NCBI RefSeq assembly: GCF_001653715.1
Contig: NZ_LWHQ01000040.1
Location: 1 to 64,000, forward strand
Reading direction: 5' to 3'
Length of the DNA stretch: 64,000 nt
Source: Methylobacterium platani
GTDB lineage: Bacteria > Pseudomonadota > Alphaproteobacteria > Rhizobiales > Beijerinckiaceae
A program made the position numbers and the translations under genes. Within the stretch, counting starts at the first letter, position 1. Every line of letters begins with the position of its first letter. Under the pieces are notes generated by a model. The model worked only from the letters and a program-made list of their open reading frames with translations. It did no database searches and had not been told where the DNA came from. This document shows, piece by piece, positions 1-8,774 of the stretch.

Positions 1-160
1 GTATTAGCTCAAGTTTCCCTGAGTTATTCCGAACCGAAGGGCACGTTCCCACGTGTTACTCACCCGTCTGCCGCTGACACCACGAGGATGCCCGCTCGAC
101 TTGCATGTGTTAAGCCTGCCGCCAGCGTTCGCTCTGAGCCAGGATCAAACTCTCAAGTTG
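1..160 (-). rRNA. 16S ribosomal RNA, 5' end (partial)
   Basis: Read on the minus strand, positions 160 down to about 100 give the highly conserved start of bacterial 16S rRNA, including AGAGTTTGATCCTGGCTCAG and the following stretch that carries 'ACACATGCAAGTCGA'. The gene runs off the left edge, so only about 160 bases are present. The mature 5' end is placed near 160 by analogy with E. coli and is approximate. The start of an rRNA operon therefore lies here, transcribed leftwards out of the window. Confidence 0.97.
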
Positions 161-478
161 AAGAGCTGATCAAAGCTGATCACAACATAAAACGGAAGCA
201 CACAACCGATCGGCGTTTCCGCCTGATCGTGTGAGCACCGAAACGTCGGACCAGCATCATCCTACTCACGATCCAGGCCGAAACCCGGATCCGCAGGGAC
301 GACGCCGTCCACGCTTCTCTTTCTCAGATGTACTTGTCAAAGAGCGGTCCGGTCGGAACCGGGGTATCATCGGCGACAACGGGACCAGCGCCTGACCAAG
401 GTCAGGCTCGCCGGCCCGGACTGTCTCGAAGATGGCTCAGCGCCCGGGCCGCTGTCGCGGCCGGCGCCGATGGGTGGT
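161..478 (-). other. 16S rRNA leader region, no protein gene
   Basis: About 320 bases lie between the rRNA promoter and the 16S gene. Besides boxA I see no other confident element. The sequence just before the 16S gene is less GC-rich and contains a near-duplicated GATCAGCTT/GATCAGCTC stretch, which could pair with sequence after 16S for RNase III processing, but the partner is outside the window. Open frames crossing this area have no recognisable protein character. Confidence 0.6.
335..346 (-). promoter_or_regulatory. boxA antitermination element in the rRNA leader
   Basis: On the minus strand the leader reads CGCTCTTTGACA about 175 bases before the 16S gene. This is one or two bases from the boxA consensus TGCTCTTTAACA that loads Nus antitermination factors on rRNA transcripts. 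Its position between the promoter and the 16S start is the expected one. Confidence 0.75.
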
Positions 479-507
479 CGTATAGGCCCCGCGTTTCGGC
501 CCGTCAA
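479..507 (-). promoter_or_regulatory. rRNA operon promoter (-35/-10)
   Basis: The minus strand carries TTGACG (507-502), a 17-base spacer and TATACG (484-479). This is a near-consensus sigma-70 type promoter, with transcription expected to begin near position 472 and run towards boxA and the 16S gene. It lies immediately beyond the stop codon of the CoA-racemase gene (511), so that gene's transcript would read into the rRNA promoter unless it stops first. Confidence 0.7.
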
Positions 508-510
508 CAC

Positions 511-1644
511 TTATTGTCCCGGCTCAGCTTCGAAAGTCCCCTCCCCGCTCCACCGGCGAACCGCCTCCGCGAGGGTGAGGGGGCCGGCGGCGGGCCGGAT
601 CGCCGAAGGCGTACCGGAGAATCGCGGCGCCGGCGCGGGCTGGACGGTGCCGTCGACCGTGACGAAGGTTTGCCGCGCGGCGAGGTGCGGGTGGTCCGCT
701 GCCTCGCCGAGCGCCAGGACCGGGGCGAGGCACGCATCCGTCCCTTCGAGGAGCCGGCACCAGTCGTCGCGGGTCTTCGTCAGGAACAGCGCCTCGAGCT
801 TGCGCCGCAGCACCGGCCAGATCTCCGGGTCGTCGCGGCGGTCGAAGTCCGGATCGGCATCGAGGCCGGTGAGGCGACGAAACAGGGCGTAGAAGTGCGG
901 CTCGAGCGCCCCGAGGGCGACGTGATTGCCGTCGGCGCAAGCGTAGGTGCGGTACCAGGGCGCGCCGCCGTCGAGGAGGTTCGCCTCGCGCCGGTCGCTC
1001 CAGCGTCCCTGCGAGGCGAGTTCCGAGAACATCGCCATCAGGGAGGCGGCACCGTCGCAGATCGCCGCGTCGACGACCTGGCCGCGCCCGGTGCGTCCGG
1101 CCGAGAGCAGGGCGGCGAGGAGACCGGTCACGAGGTAGAGCGCGCCGCCGCCGTAATCGCCGACGAGGTTGAGCGGCGGCACCGGCCGCTCGGCCGGGCC
1201 GATCGCCGCCAGCGCGCCGGTGACCGCCATGTAGGTGATGTCGTGCCCGGCGGCCCGCGCCAGCGGACCGTCCTGGCCCCAGCCGGTCATGCGGCCGTAG
1301 ACGAGGCGGGGGTTGCGGGCGAGCACCGCGTCGGGCCCGAGCCCGAGCCGCTCCATCACGCCGGGCCGGAACCCCTCGATCAGCGCGTCGGCCCGCTCCA
1401 GCAGCGCCAGGGCGCCGGCGCGATCGGCCGGGTCCTTGAGGTCGACGGTCACGGTCGGGCGTCCGCGCGCGACGACGTTCCTCGAATAGGGATCGGCGCC
1501 GCCGGGCCGGTCGAGCCGCACCAGCTCGGCCCCCATGTCGGCGAGCAGCATCGCCGCGAAGGGACCCGGGCCGATGCCGGCGAACTCGACGATGCGCAGC
1601 CCCGCGAGCGGCCCGCCCTGCCCTGTCCCGTCCGACGGGTTCAT
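511..1644 (-). CDS. alpha-methylacyl-CoA racemase-like CaiB/BaiF family protein
   Basis: A 377-residue protein of the CaiB/BaiF class III CoA-transferase fold. The closest match in character is alpha-methylacyl-CoA racemase, which inverts the 2-methyl stereocentre of branched acyl-CoAs. The two racemase signatures are visible: GHDITYM with His134, and VGDYGGG with Asp163. These are the acid/base pair known from the mycobacterial enzyme. The N-terminus LRIVEFAGIGPGPFAAMLLADMGAEL is typical of the fold. The start is the ATG at 1644; an open frame continues further upstream but has no family similarity. It is divergent from an SDR dehydrogenase and an acyl-CoA dehydrogenase, so a role in branched acyl-CoA degradation is a reasonable inference. 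A CoA-transferase activity cannot be excluded. Confidence 0.88.
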   Translation of the reverse strand: MNPSDGTGQGGPLAGLRIVEFAGIGPGPFAAMLLADMGAELVRLDRPGGADPYSRNVVARGRPTVTVDLKDPADRAGALALLERADALIEGFRPGVMERLGLGPDAVLARNPRLVYGRMTGWGQDGPLARAAGHDITYMAVTGALAAIGPAERPVPPLNLVGDYGGGALYLVTGLLAALLSAGRTGRGQVVDAAICDGAASLMAMFSELASQGRWSDRREANLLDGGAPWYRTYACADGNHVALGALEPHFYALFRRLTGLDADPDFDRRDDPEIWPVLRRKLEALFLTKTRDDWCRLLEGTDACLAPVLALGEAADHPHLAARQTFVTVDGTVQPAPAPRFSGTPSAIRPAAGPLTLAEAVRRWSGEGTFEAEPGQ

Positions 1645-1846
1645 GCGCCCTCCTCCCCGATGCGCATCGGCCGGCGCTTGTCGTCGCTTGGTCGGCGCGC
1701 CTTGACGATGACAGGTCGGCCCCATAGCGATTGGGACCAACGAGGGATCGCCTAGCAGACCGGTCCGCCCTTCGCCATGGGCGGGCCTTGCGGACGATCC
1801 GTCCCCCGCGTGAGCGGCGGGATCAACGAGGTCAGGGAGGACGCGG

Positions 1847-2608
1847 ATGAACGTCAACGGCGTAGCGGCCATCGTCACGGGCGGCGGTTCGGGGCTCGGC
1901 GCGGCGACCGGCCGGGCGCTCGCCGCGGCGGGCGCGCGGGTCGCGCTCCTCGACCTCAACGAGGGCGCCGCGGCCGAGGTCGCCCGCGAGATCGGCGGCC
2001 TCGCCCTCCCGTGCGACGTCGCCGATGCGGGAAGCGCCGAGGCGGCGGTCGCCCGGGCGGCGGAGGTGCACGGGCCCGCCCGCATCCTCGTCAACTGCGC
2101 CGGCGTCGCGACCGCCGGGCGGATCGTCGGCCGCAACGGTCCGCTCGACCTTCAGGCCTATGCCAGGGTGATCCAGGTCAACCTGATCGGCAGCTTCAAT
2201 CTCATGCGCCTCGTGGCCGCCGGCGCATTGGCGCTCGATCCGCTGGAGGGCGGCGAGCGCGGCGTCATCCTCTCCACCGCCTCGGTCGCGGCCTACGAGG
2301 GCCAGGTGGGCCAGGCGGCCTACGCCTCCTCGAAGGCCGGCATCGTCGGCCTGACCCTGCCGGCGGCGCGGGAATTCGCGCCCTCCGGCATCCGGGTCTG
2401 CGCCATCGCGCCGGGCATCTTCGAGACGCCGATGCTGCGCGGCCTGCCGCAGGAGGTGCAGGAGTCGCTCGGCGCCGCGGTGCCGTTCCCCTCCCGTCTG
2501 GGCAGGCCGGAGGAGTACGCGAAGCTCGCGATGGCGATCATCGACAACCCGATGCTCAACGGCGAGGTCATCCGCCTCGACGGCGCACTGCGCATGCAGT
2601 CCAAGTAA
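1847..2608 (+). CDS. SDR-family 3-hydroxyacyl-CoA dehydrogenase (HSD17B10-like)
   Basis: A 253-residue short-chain dehydrogenase/reductase. The nucleotide-binding loop TGGGSGLG is at residues 11-18, NCAG near 83-86, and the catalytic Tyr159 and Lys163 sit in YASSK. The sequence 'FETPMLRGLPQEVQESL' and 'PFPSRLGRPEEYAKLA' near the C-terminus match the type II 3-hydroxyacyl-CoA dehydrogenase (human HSD17B10) subgroup, which oxidises 3-hydroxyacyl-CoAs with NAD. The start ATG is preceded by GGGAGGA. The acyl-CoA dehydrogenase gene follows 12 bases later with its own ribosome site, so the two are probably one operon giving consecutive beta-oxidation-type steps, perhaps on branched or 2-methyl substrates given the divergent racemase. 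Confidence 0.9.
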   Translation: MNVNGVAAIVTGGGSGLGAATGRALAAAGARVALLDLNEGAAAEVAREIGGLALPCDVADAGSAEAAVARAAEVHGPARILVNCAGVATAGRIVGRNGPLDLQAYARVIQVNLIGSFNLMRLVAAGALALDPLEGGERGVILSTASVAAYEGQVGQAAYASSKAGIVGLTLPAAREFAPSGIRVCAIAPGIFETPMLRGLPQEVQESLGAAVPFPSRLGRPEEYAKLAMAIIDNPMLNGEVIRLDGALRMQSK

Positions 2609-2620
2609 AGGAGCGGCCGG

Positions 2621-3751
2621 ATGCTGAGCGACGATCAGATCCTGATCCGCGACACCGCCCGCAGCTTCGCGCAAGAGCGGCTGAAGCCGTTCTCCGCCGG
2701 ATGGGACCGGGAGGCGCGCTTCCCCCGCGAGGCGATCGCCGAGATGGGCGCGCTCGGCTTCATGGGCATGCTGGTGCCCGAGGAGCATGGCGGGGCCGCC
2801 GCCGACCACGTCGCCTACGCGCTCGCTATCGAGGAGGTGGCGGCGGGCGACGGCGCGGTCTCGACGGTGATGAGCGTCCACAACTCGGTCGGCTGCATGC
2901 CGATCCTGAAGTTCGGCAGCGGCGAGCAGAAGGCGCGTTTCCTCGGGCCGCTCGCCCGCGGCGAGCAGCTCGCGGCCTTCTGCCTGACCGAGCCCGGCGC
3001 CGGCTCGGACGCCGCCGCCCTCAAGACCCGGGCGCGGCGCTCCGGCAATGCCTGGGTTCTGTCGGGCACCAAGCAGTTCATCACCTCGGGGGCCAATGCC
3101 GACCTGGCGATCGTCTTCGCGGTGACCGATCCGGAGGCCGGCAAGCGCGGCATCTCGGCCTTCATCGTGCCGACGAAGACCCCGGGCTACCGGGTGGCGC
3201 GCATCGAGCACAAGCTCGGCCAGCGCGCCTCCGACACCGCCCAGATCGTGTTCGAGGACATGGAGCTCACCCCCGACCTGATGCTCGGCCAGGAGGGCGA
3301 GGGCCTCAGGATCGCGCTCGCCAACCTCGAGGGCGGGCGCATCGGCATCGCCGCCCAGGCGGTCGGCATGGCGCGCGCCGCGTTCGAGGCGGCGCTCGCC
3401 TACGCGGGCGAGCGCGAGACCTTCGGGCAGAAGCTCACGCAGCACCAGGCGGTCGCCTTCCGGCTCGCCGACATGGCGACGCGGATCGAGGCCGCCCGGC
3501 TCCTGGTGCTCAACGCCGCGCGCCTGCGCGATGCCGGGCAGCCCTGCCTGAAGGAGGCGGCGATGGCCAAGCTCTTCGCCTCCGAGATGGCGGAGGCCGT
3601 GTGCTCCGACGCGATCCAGATCCACGGCGGCTACGGCTACCTCGCCGATTACCCGGTCGAGCAGATCTACCGCGACGTGCGGGTGTGCCAGATCTACGAG
3701 GGCACCAGCGACGTCCAGCGGATCGTGATCAGCCGGGCGCTCGCGGGATGA
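2621..3751 (+). CDS. acyl-CoA dehydrogenase
   Basis: A 376-residue FAD-dependent acyl-CoA dehydrogenase of normal family length. The two family signatures are present: 'AFCLTEPGAGSDAA' in the middle domain (FAD/substrate binding) and 'QIHGGYGYLADYPVEQIYRDVR' near the C-terminus. Glu360 in YEGTSDVQR is at the position of the catalytic base of short- and short/branched-chain enzymes. It introduces a 2,3 double bond into an acyl-CoA and passes electrons to ETF. It starts 12 bases after the SDR gene behind a clear AAAGGAG site. Substrate chain length cannot be read from the sequence; branched short-chain acyl-CoA is the likeliest given the neighbours. Confidence 0.93.
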   Translation: MLSDDQILIRDTARSFAQERLKPFSAGWDREARFPREAIAEMGALGFMGMLVPEEHGGAAADHVAYALAIEEVAAGDGAVSTVMSVHNSVGCMPILKFGSGEQKARFLGPLARGEQLAAFCLTEPGAGSDAAALKTRARRSGNAWVLSGTKQFITSGANADLAIVFAVTDPEAGKRGISAFIVPTKTPGYRVARIEHKLGQRASDTAQIVFEDMELTPDLMLGQEGEGLRIALANLEGGRIGIAAQAVGMARAAFEAALAYAGERETFGQKLTQHQAVAFRLADMATRIEAARLLVLNAARLRDAGQPCLKEAAMAKLFASEMAEAVCSDAIQIHGGYGYLADYPVEQIYRDVRVCQIYEGTSDVQRIVISRALAG

Positions 3752-4046
3752 CGGGTGCCGCCCGCGGCGCGACCCGCAGGCAACGAGGCGAGATCTCATA
3801 GATCGGCCGCCGCTTCGCCACGTAGACGCGACGAACTCTCGTCGCGGCAGCCAATCGAGTGCCGAGAGGTGAGCGATGCAATGCATCGTCCGGCCGATCG
3901 GCCGCGACATACACCGGCCGGCCTACGCCGCTTCGCCGGGCTGCACTCGGCGGCGGCATCGCACTTAACGACGTATTAACGTTTTTGACATTGTGTCACG
4001 ATCGACCCGGCGCTTCACGCCCGGCCCGGCGGCAAGGAGCGTCGCG
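3752..4046. other. intergenic region before the c-di-GMP protein
   Basis: Almost 300 bases with no convincing gene. Around 3964-3992 the sequence turns AT-rich and holds two TTAACG motifs 11 bases apart (3965-3970 and 3976-3981). This is a plausible promoter region for the gene starting at 4047, but I cannot assign a sigma factor. Confidence 0.4.
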
Positions 4047-6662
4047 GTGCATCTTCGTCCCGTGCGGGAGGCCGAGCGCCTCTCCGACCTGCGCGCCCTC
4101 GGCATCCTAGACACGCCGCCGGAGGCCCATTTCGACGCGGTCTGCCGCCTCGCCCGCGCGCTGTTCCGGGTGCCCTACGCATGGATCTCGCTGGTCGATG
4201 CGGACCGGCTGTGGTGCAAGGCGTCGGCGGGCATCCAGTTCGGTCCCACCGGCCGGGACGCGGCCTTCTGCAGCCACGCCGTCCTGAGCGACGCCCCCCT
4301 CGTGGTCGAGGACGCGACGGCCGATCCGCGCTTTCGCGACGTCGCGCTCGTGACCGGGGAGCGGGCGGTACGGTTCTATGCCGGCGTGCCGCTGGTGCTG
4401 CGGCCCGGCCTGCCGCTCGGCACCCTGTGCCTCGGCGATACGGTCCCGCGCCGGCTCTCCGACGAGGAGACCGCGCGGCTCCGCGACCTGACCGCGGTCG
4501 TGGTGGCCCAGCTCCGGCACTACGAGGCCCGGGTCACCAGCGAGACCGAGGTCCTGCGCCGGCGGGCGGGCGAGGACGCCCTGTCGCGCGCCAACCGCAA
4601 CCTGATGCTGGCCGAGCAGATGGGGCGCATCGGCCACTGGCGCGTCGACCTCGCCTCGGGCGCCACCTCCTGGTCGGACGAGGTCTGCCGCATCCACGGC
4701 CGGGCCCCGGGCGACCCGGCCGCCGACGTCGCCGAGGCCCTGTCCTACTACCATCCGGACGACCGGGGGCGGGTCGCGGACCTCGTCGCGCAGGCGCGGG
4801 AGAACCGGACGGGCTTCCAGTTCACGGCCCGCATCGTGCGGCGGGACGGCGAGGAGCGGATCATCGTCTCCCGCGGCATCTGCCAGCAGGACGAGGCCGG
4901 CGCGGCCGTCGCGCTGTTCGGCAGCGTGCAGGACGTGACCGAGATGGCCCGGGCCGAGGCCGAGCTGCAGGCGGGCGCCGCCCGCCTGCGCGCCAGCACC
5001 GCCCTCCTCGACGCCACCCTGGCGCATATGGACCAGGGCCTGATGATGGTCGACGAGGCCGGGATCGTGCGGGTCTGCAACGAGCGCGCCCTCGCGCTCC
5101 TCGACCTGCCGCGGGAGCTGATGCGGGCCGAGCCGACCTTCGACGCCGTGCGCCGCCACCAGATCGCGCAGGACGACTTCGCCCGCTGCGACGCCGGCCT
5201 GCGCGAGCAGGTCGCCCACGGGCCCCTCACCACTCATCCCCACACCTACGAGCGCGAGCGGCCGAACGGCACGGTGCTGGAGATCCGCACGGTGCCGCTG
5301 CCCACCGGCGGCGCGGTGCGCACCTATACCGACATCACCGCCCGCAAGGCGGCGGAGGCGCAGGCGGCCCACCTCGCCCGGCACGATCCGCTGACCGGGC
5401 TGCCCAACCGGGCGCTGTTCCGCGACAGCCTCGACCAGCGCCTCGCCGCCGTGCGGCGCCACGGCGGCAGCTGCGGCCTGCTCTGCCTCGACCTCGACGC
5501 CTTCAAGGCGGTCAACGACACCCTCGGCCATCTCGCCGGCGACGCGCTGCTGCGCGAGGTGGCGGGGCGGATCCGCGCCGCCCTGCGCCAGGAGGACCTC
5601 GCGGCGCGCCTCGGCGGCGACGAGTTCGCGGTCCTGCTCGGCGGCGAGGCGACGGCCATCAGCGCGGCCGCCACGGCGGCGCGGCTCGTCGCGGCGCTGC
5701 GCGAGCCGGTCGACCTCGGCGGGCAGGAGGCGACGATCGGGGTGAGCATCGGCATCGCCTTCGCGCCCGAGCACGGGCTCGACAGCGACACCCTGCTCAA
5801 TCGCGCCGACCTCGCGCTCTACCGGGCGAAATCGGACGGGCGCAACACCTTCCGGCACTTCGCCGCCGCGATGGACCGGGCGGCGGAGGAGCGCCGGCGC
5901 CTCGAACTCGACCTGCGCCTGGCGCTGCAGCGCGGCGAGTTCTCCCTGCAGTACCAGCCGGTCTTCGACCTCGCCGACGGGCGGATCGCCGCGCTCGAGG
6001 CGCTGCTGCGCTGGGACCATCCGGCCCGCGGCCCGCTCCCGCCGGGAGCGTTCCTGCCGCTCGCCGAGGAGACCGGCCTGATCGTGCCGCTCGGCGAGTG
6101 GGTGCTGCAGGCCGCCCTGCGCGACGCGCGGGCGCTGCCGCCGGCGATCCGCATGGTGGTGAACGTCGCCGGCGCCCAGCTGCGCCGGCCGGGCTTCGCC
6201 GCCTGCCTGCGCGCCGCCCTCGCGGCGAGCGGCGAGCCCGCGGGGCGCTTGGAGCTCGACATCGCCGAGGCGGCGGTGGCCGAGGAGCGCGGCCGGCTGG
6301 CCGAGATCGCGGCCCTCGGTGTCGGCCTCGCCTTCGACGATTTCGGCGCCGGGGCCTCCTCCCTCGGCGCGCTGCGGCGCCTGCCGTTCGGACGGATCAA
6401 GCTCCAGCGCGACCTCGCGGCCGCGCCCGACGCCGCCGGCCTCGTGCCGGCGCTCGTCGCCCTCGGGGGCGCGCTCGGCCTGGACGTCGTCGCCAAGGGC
6501 GTCGAGACCGAGGCGCAGCTCGCCGTCCTGCGAGAGGCGGGCTGCGCGGGCGCGCAGGGCTTCCTGCTCGGCGGGCCGGTGCCGTTCGGCGACGTGCTGG
6601 CTGTGTTCGGGGGAGCGGCCCGTCGCGAGCCTGCCGATCGCGCCACGCGCTCGTGCGCCTGA
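4047..6662 (+). CDS. GAF-PAS-PAS-GGDEF-EAL cyclic-di-GMP protein with degenerate EAL
   Basis: A cytoplasmic signalling protein of about 871 residues. An N-terminal GAF domain (about 10-160, opening with LRALGILDTPPEAHFD) is followed by a PAS domain (about 195-305), a second PAS-like segment (about 325-430), a GGDEF domain (about 440-600) and an EAL domain (about 620-860). The cyclase site GGDEF is intact at 523-527 and the product-inhibition site RQED sits five residues before it. The EAL motif is present at 651-653, but Lys817 replaces the conserved Glu of A-E-G-V-E, and Gln786 replaces the Asp of K-x-D. It is therefore probably a diguanylate cyclase with a non-catalytic EAL. The GTG at 4047 is chosen because AAGGAG lies seven bases before it; a GTG at 3993 is an alternative. 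Confidence 0.9.
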   Translation: MHLRPVREAERLSDLRALGILDTPPEAHFDAVCRLARALFRVPYAWISLVDADRLWCKASAGIQFGPTGRDAAFCSHAVLSDAPLVVEDATADPRFRDVALVTGERAVRFYAGVPLVLRPGLPLGTLCLGDTVPRRLSDEETARLRDLTAVVVAQLRHYEARVTSETEVLRRRAGEDALSRANRNLMLAEQMGRIGHWRVDLASGATSWSDEVCRIHGRAPGDPAADVAEALSYYHPDDRGRVADLVAQARENRTGFQFTARIVRRDGEERIIVSRGICQQDEAGAAVALFGSVQDVTEMARAEAELQAGAARLRASTALLDATLAHMDQGLMMVDEAGIVRVCNERALALLDLPRELMRAEPTFDAVRRHQIAQDDFARCDAGLREQVAHGPLTTHPHTYERERPNGTVLEIRTVPLPTGGAVRTYTDITARKAAEAQAAHLARHDPLTGLPNRALFRDSLDQRLAAVRRHGGSCGLLCLDLDAFKAVNDTLGHLAGDALLREVAGRIRAALRQEDLAARLGGDEFAVLLGGEATAISAAATAARLVAALREPVDLGGQEATIGVSIGIAFAPEHGLDSDTLLNRADLALYRAKSDGRNTFRHFAAAMDRAAEERRRLELDLRLALQRGEFSLQYQPVFDLADGRIAALEALLRWDHPARGPLPPGAFLPLAEETGLIVPLGEWVLQAALRDARALPPAIRMVVNVAGAQLRRPGFAACLRAALAASGEPAGRLELDIAEAAVAEERGRLAEIAALGVGLAFDDFGAGASSLGALRRLPFGRIKLQRDLAAAPDAAGLVPALVALGGALGLDVVAKGVETEAQLAVLREAGCAGAQGFLLGGPVPFGDVLAVFGGAARREPADRATRSCA

Positions 6663-6787
6663 GCCGGCCAAGGGGGCGAGGCACAGGGTCGCCCGTCGCC
6701 GGCTTGCGGGATCGCGCCGCTGCCGTAGAGGAGTGTCGAGGCGCCGTCGCCCCGCCTCCGCCATCACCGGTTCCCGCGAGATTCCCG

Positions 6788-7834
6788 ATGCTCCGCCCCC
6801 TGCCGCTCCTCACGATCCTGGCCTCGTCCCTCGCGGCCTTCGCGGCGACCGCCGAGCCGGTGACGGTCGGCCCGCTGCTGGAGCATCGCGGGATGTGCGA
6901 GGCCTCCGGCGCCGTACCCTATCCGCGCGGCAGCTTCGGCGACCGCTTCCTCGTGGTCGACGACGAATCCTCGGTGATGCGGCTCTACCGGGCCGGCGCG
7001 GGCGGCGAGGCGCTGCCGCTGGAGGGGGCCGACCTCGCGGCCCAGCTCGGCCTCACGCCGGAGGACCGCAAGGCCGACCTCGAATCCGCGGCCTGGCTCG
7101 GATCCGACCTCTACGTGCTCGGCTCCCACAGCCGCCGCCACGGCGGCAAGCAGAGCCCGGGGCGCGGACGCCTCGCCGCCGTGACGGTGACGGAGGCGGG
7201 CGGCACGCCCGGCCTGGTCCCGCTGGGACGCGCCGTCCGCGGCCTGCCGCCGGCGCTTTCGGCCCTCTCGCCCCTGCTCGCGGCCCGGATCGGCCTCGAC
7301 GTGCCGGCCCGCGACGACCTCGATCCGAAGCGCAAGGGCTTCAATATCGAGGGGATGGCGCCGCGCCCGGACGGGCGGTCCCTCTGGCTCGGCCTGCGCA
7401 ATCCCCTCGATACCGACGCCAACGCCCTGCTGGTCCCGTTCGAGAACCCGGCCGAGGCGATCGCCGGCGCCGCCCCGCGCCTCGGGGCGCCGGTCGCCCT
7501 CGACCTCAAGGGCCGCGGCATCCGCGACCTCGCCTACGCGCCGCAGGCGAAGGCCTACCTGATCCTCGCCGGCGGGGCCGGCGGCGGGGGCGAGCCGTTC
7601 GACCTCTATCGCTGGTCGGGCGATCCGGCCGACAGGCCGACCCGGGTCGACGGCGCCGCCGCGGCCTTCGCGGCGATCCCGGACTTCCAGCCCGAGGCGC
7701 TGCTGGTCGCCCCGGCCGGCGACCGGGTCCAGGTACTCAGCGACGACGGCGAGGCGCTCGGCTCGGACGGCAGGCCGTGCGAGGAGTCGCGGGACGGCAA
7801 GCGCTTCCGCAGCCTGACGCTCGGCCTGCGGTGA
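6788..7834 (+). CDS. exported DUF3616 family protein
   Basis: A 348-residue protein with an N-terminal signal peptide (about residues 1-21, hydrophobic LPLLTILASSLAAFAATA followed by an acidic residue). The central sequence KGFNIEGMAPRPDGRSLWLGLRNPL and the opening EASGAVPYP...FLVVDDES are typical of DUF3616 proteins, which are predicted beta-propeller-like periplasmic proteins without an established function. The start ATG follows a stretch without a strong ribosome site. It lies 125 bases after the GGDEF/EAL gene and is convergent with the metal-binding protein. No catalytic residues can be named. Confidence 0.8.
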   Translation: MLRPLPLLTILASSLAAFAATAEPVTVGPLLEHRGMCEASGAVPYPRGSFGDRFLVVDDESSVMRLYRAGAGGEALPLEGADLAAQLGLTPEDRKADLESAAWLGSDLYVLGSHSRRHGGKQSPGRGRLAAVTVTEAGGTPGLVPLGRAVRGLPPALSALSPLLAARIGLDVPARDDLDPKRKGFNIEGMAPRPDGRSLWLGLRNPLDTDANALLVPFENPAEAIAGAAPRLGAPVALDLKGRGIRDLAYAPQAKAYLILAGGAGGGGEPFDLYRWSGDPADRPTRVDGAAAAFAAIPDFQPEALLVAPAGDRVQVLSDDGEALGSDGRPCEESRDGKRFRSLTLGLR

Positions 7835-7874
7835 GGCGGGCGGCATTCGGCGACGCCGAGCGGGGCCTGCCGCC

Positions 7875-8774
7875 TCACTCCTTCAGCGCCGCCGCGAACT
7901 CCCCGGCGTTGTGGCGCATCATGTCGAGATAGGTCGGGGCCGGGCCGCCGGGCTCGGACAGGGCGTCGGAGAAGACGCGCCCGCCCGCCTTGGCGCCGCT
8001 CTCGCGGGCGATCTGCTGCATCAGCCGCGGATCGGAGACGTTCTCGAGGAAGACCGCCGGGATCCTGTCGCGGCGGACCTGGCGCACGATCGCGGCGACG
8101 TCGCGGGCCGTGGCCTCGCTCTGGCTCGACACGCCCTGCGGGGCGAGAAAGCGCAGGCCGTAGGCCCTGGCGAAATACCCGAAGGCATCGTGCGTGGTGA
8201 CGATGCGCCGGCGCGCCTCCGGGATGCCGGCGAGCGCCGCGCGGACCTCGGTGTCGAGGGCGTCGAGCCGCGCGAGGTAGGCGGTCGCGTTGGCCTCGTA
8301 GGTCGCCGCCCCGGCGGGATCGACGCTCGCCAGCCCGTCGCGGATGTTGGCGACGTAGCGCCTGGCATTGGCGACGTTCTGCCAGGCATGCGGGTCGACG
8401 GCGTGGTCGTGTCCGTGCCCCTCGCCCTCGTCCTCCTCGATCGGGACGATGCCCGTCGAGGCGACGACGACCTTCGCCTTGGTGCCGGAGGCCTTGATCA
8501 GGCGGTCGATCCAGCCCTCGAAGCCGAGGCCGTTCACCACCACCAGCCGGGCGGAGGCCACCGCCTGCGCGTCGGCCGGCGCCGGCACGAAGCTGTGCGC
8601 GTCGCCGTTCGGGCCGACCAGGGTGCCGACCGCGACCCGGTCGCCGCCGACCTGCCGCACGAGGTCGCCGAGGATCGAGAAGGTCGCCACCACCCGCATC
8701 GGCTCCGCCCGGGCGGGCGCGGTCCAGGCCAGGCCCAGTGCCAGCAGCAGCATCCCGATTCTCAGCCTGCCCAT
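7875..8774 (-). CDS. ZnuA-like metal ABC transporter substrate-binding protein
   Basis: A 299-residue periplasmic solute-binding protein of cluster A-I (zinc/manganese). It has a signal peptide (about 1-22, ending APARA) and 'VVATFSILGDLVRQVGG' at the start of the mature part. A His/acidic loop GEGHGHDHAVDPH is typical of zinc-specific ZnuA, and metal-ligand candidates occur in 'DAHSF', 'DPHAW' and 'TTHDAFGYF'. It would capture Zn(II) or Mn(II) for an inner-membrane importer. No permease or ATPase gene is adjacent, so it must work with a transporter encoded elsewhere. The ATG at 8774 gives a proper signal peptide; the open frame extends further upstream without family character. A candidate metal-regulator operator lies about 60 bases upstream. 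Confidence 0.92.
   Translation of the reverse strand: MGRLRIGMLLLALGLAWTAPARAEPMRVVATFSILGDLVRQVGGDRVAVGTLVGPNGDAHSFVPAPADAQAVASARLVVVNGLGFEGWIDRLIKASGTKAKVVVASTGIVPIEEDEGEGHGHDHAVDPHAWQNVANARRYVANIRDGLASVDPAGAATYEANATAYLARLDALDTEVRAALAGIPEARRRIVTTHDAFGYFARAYGLRFLAPQGVSSQSEATARDVAAIVRQVRRDRIPAVFLENVSDPRLMQQIARESGAKAGGRVFSDALSEPGGPAPTYLDMMRHNAGEFAAALKE

Noticed and set aside
1832..3910. Long minus-strand open frame (692 codons) opposite the SDR and acyl-CoA dehydrogenase genes
   Set aside because: Its translation is Arg/Gly/His-rich without family motifs, while the plus-strand frames carry clear catalytic signatures. It is a high-GC shadow frame.
4107..6767. 886-codon minus-strand frame opposite the GGDEF/EAL gene
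   Set aside because: Low-complexity translation with no domain; the opposite strand has complete GAF, PAS, GGDEF and EAL domains.
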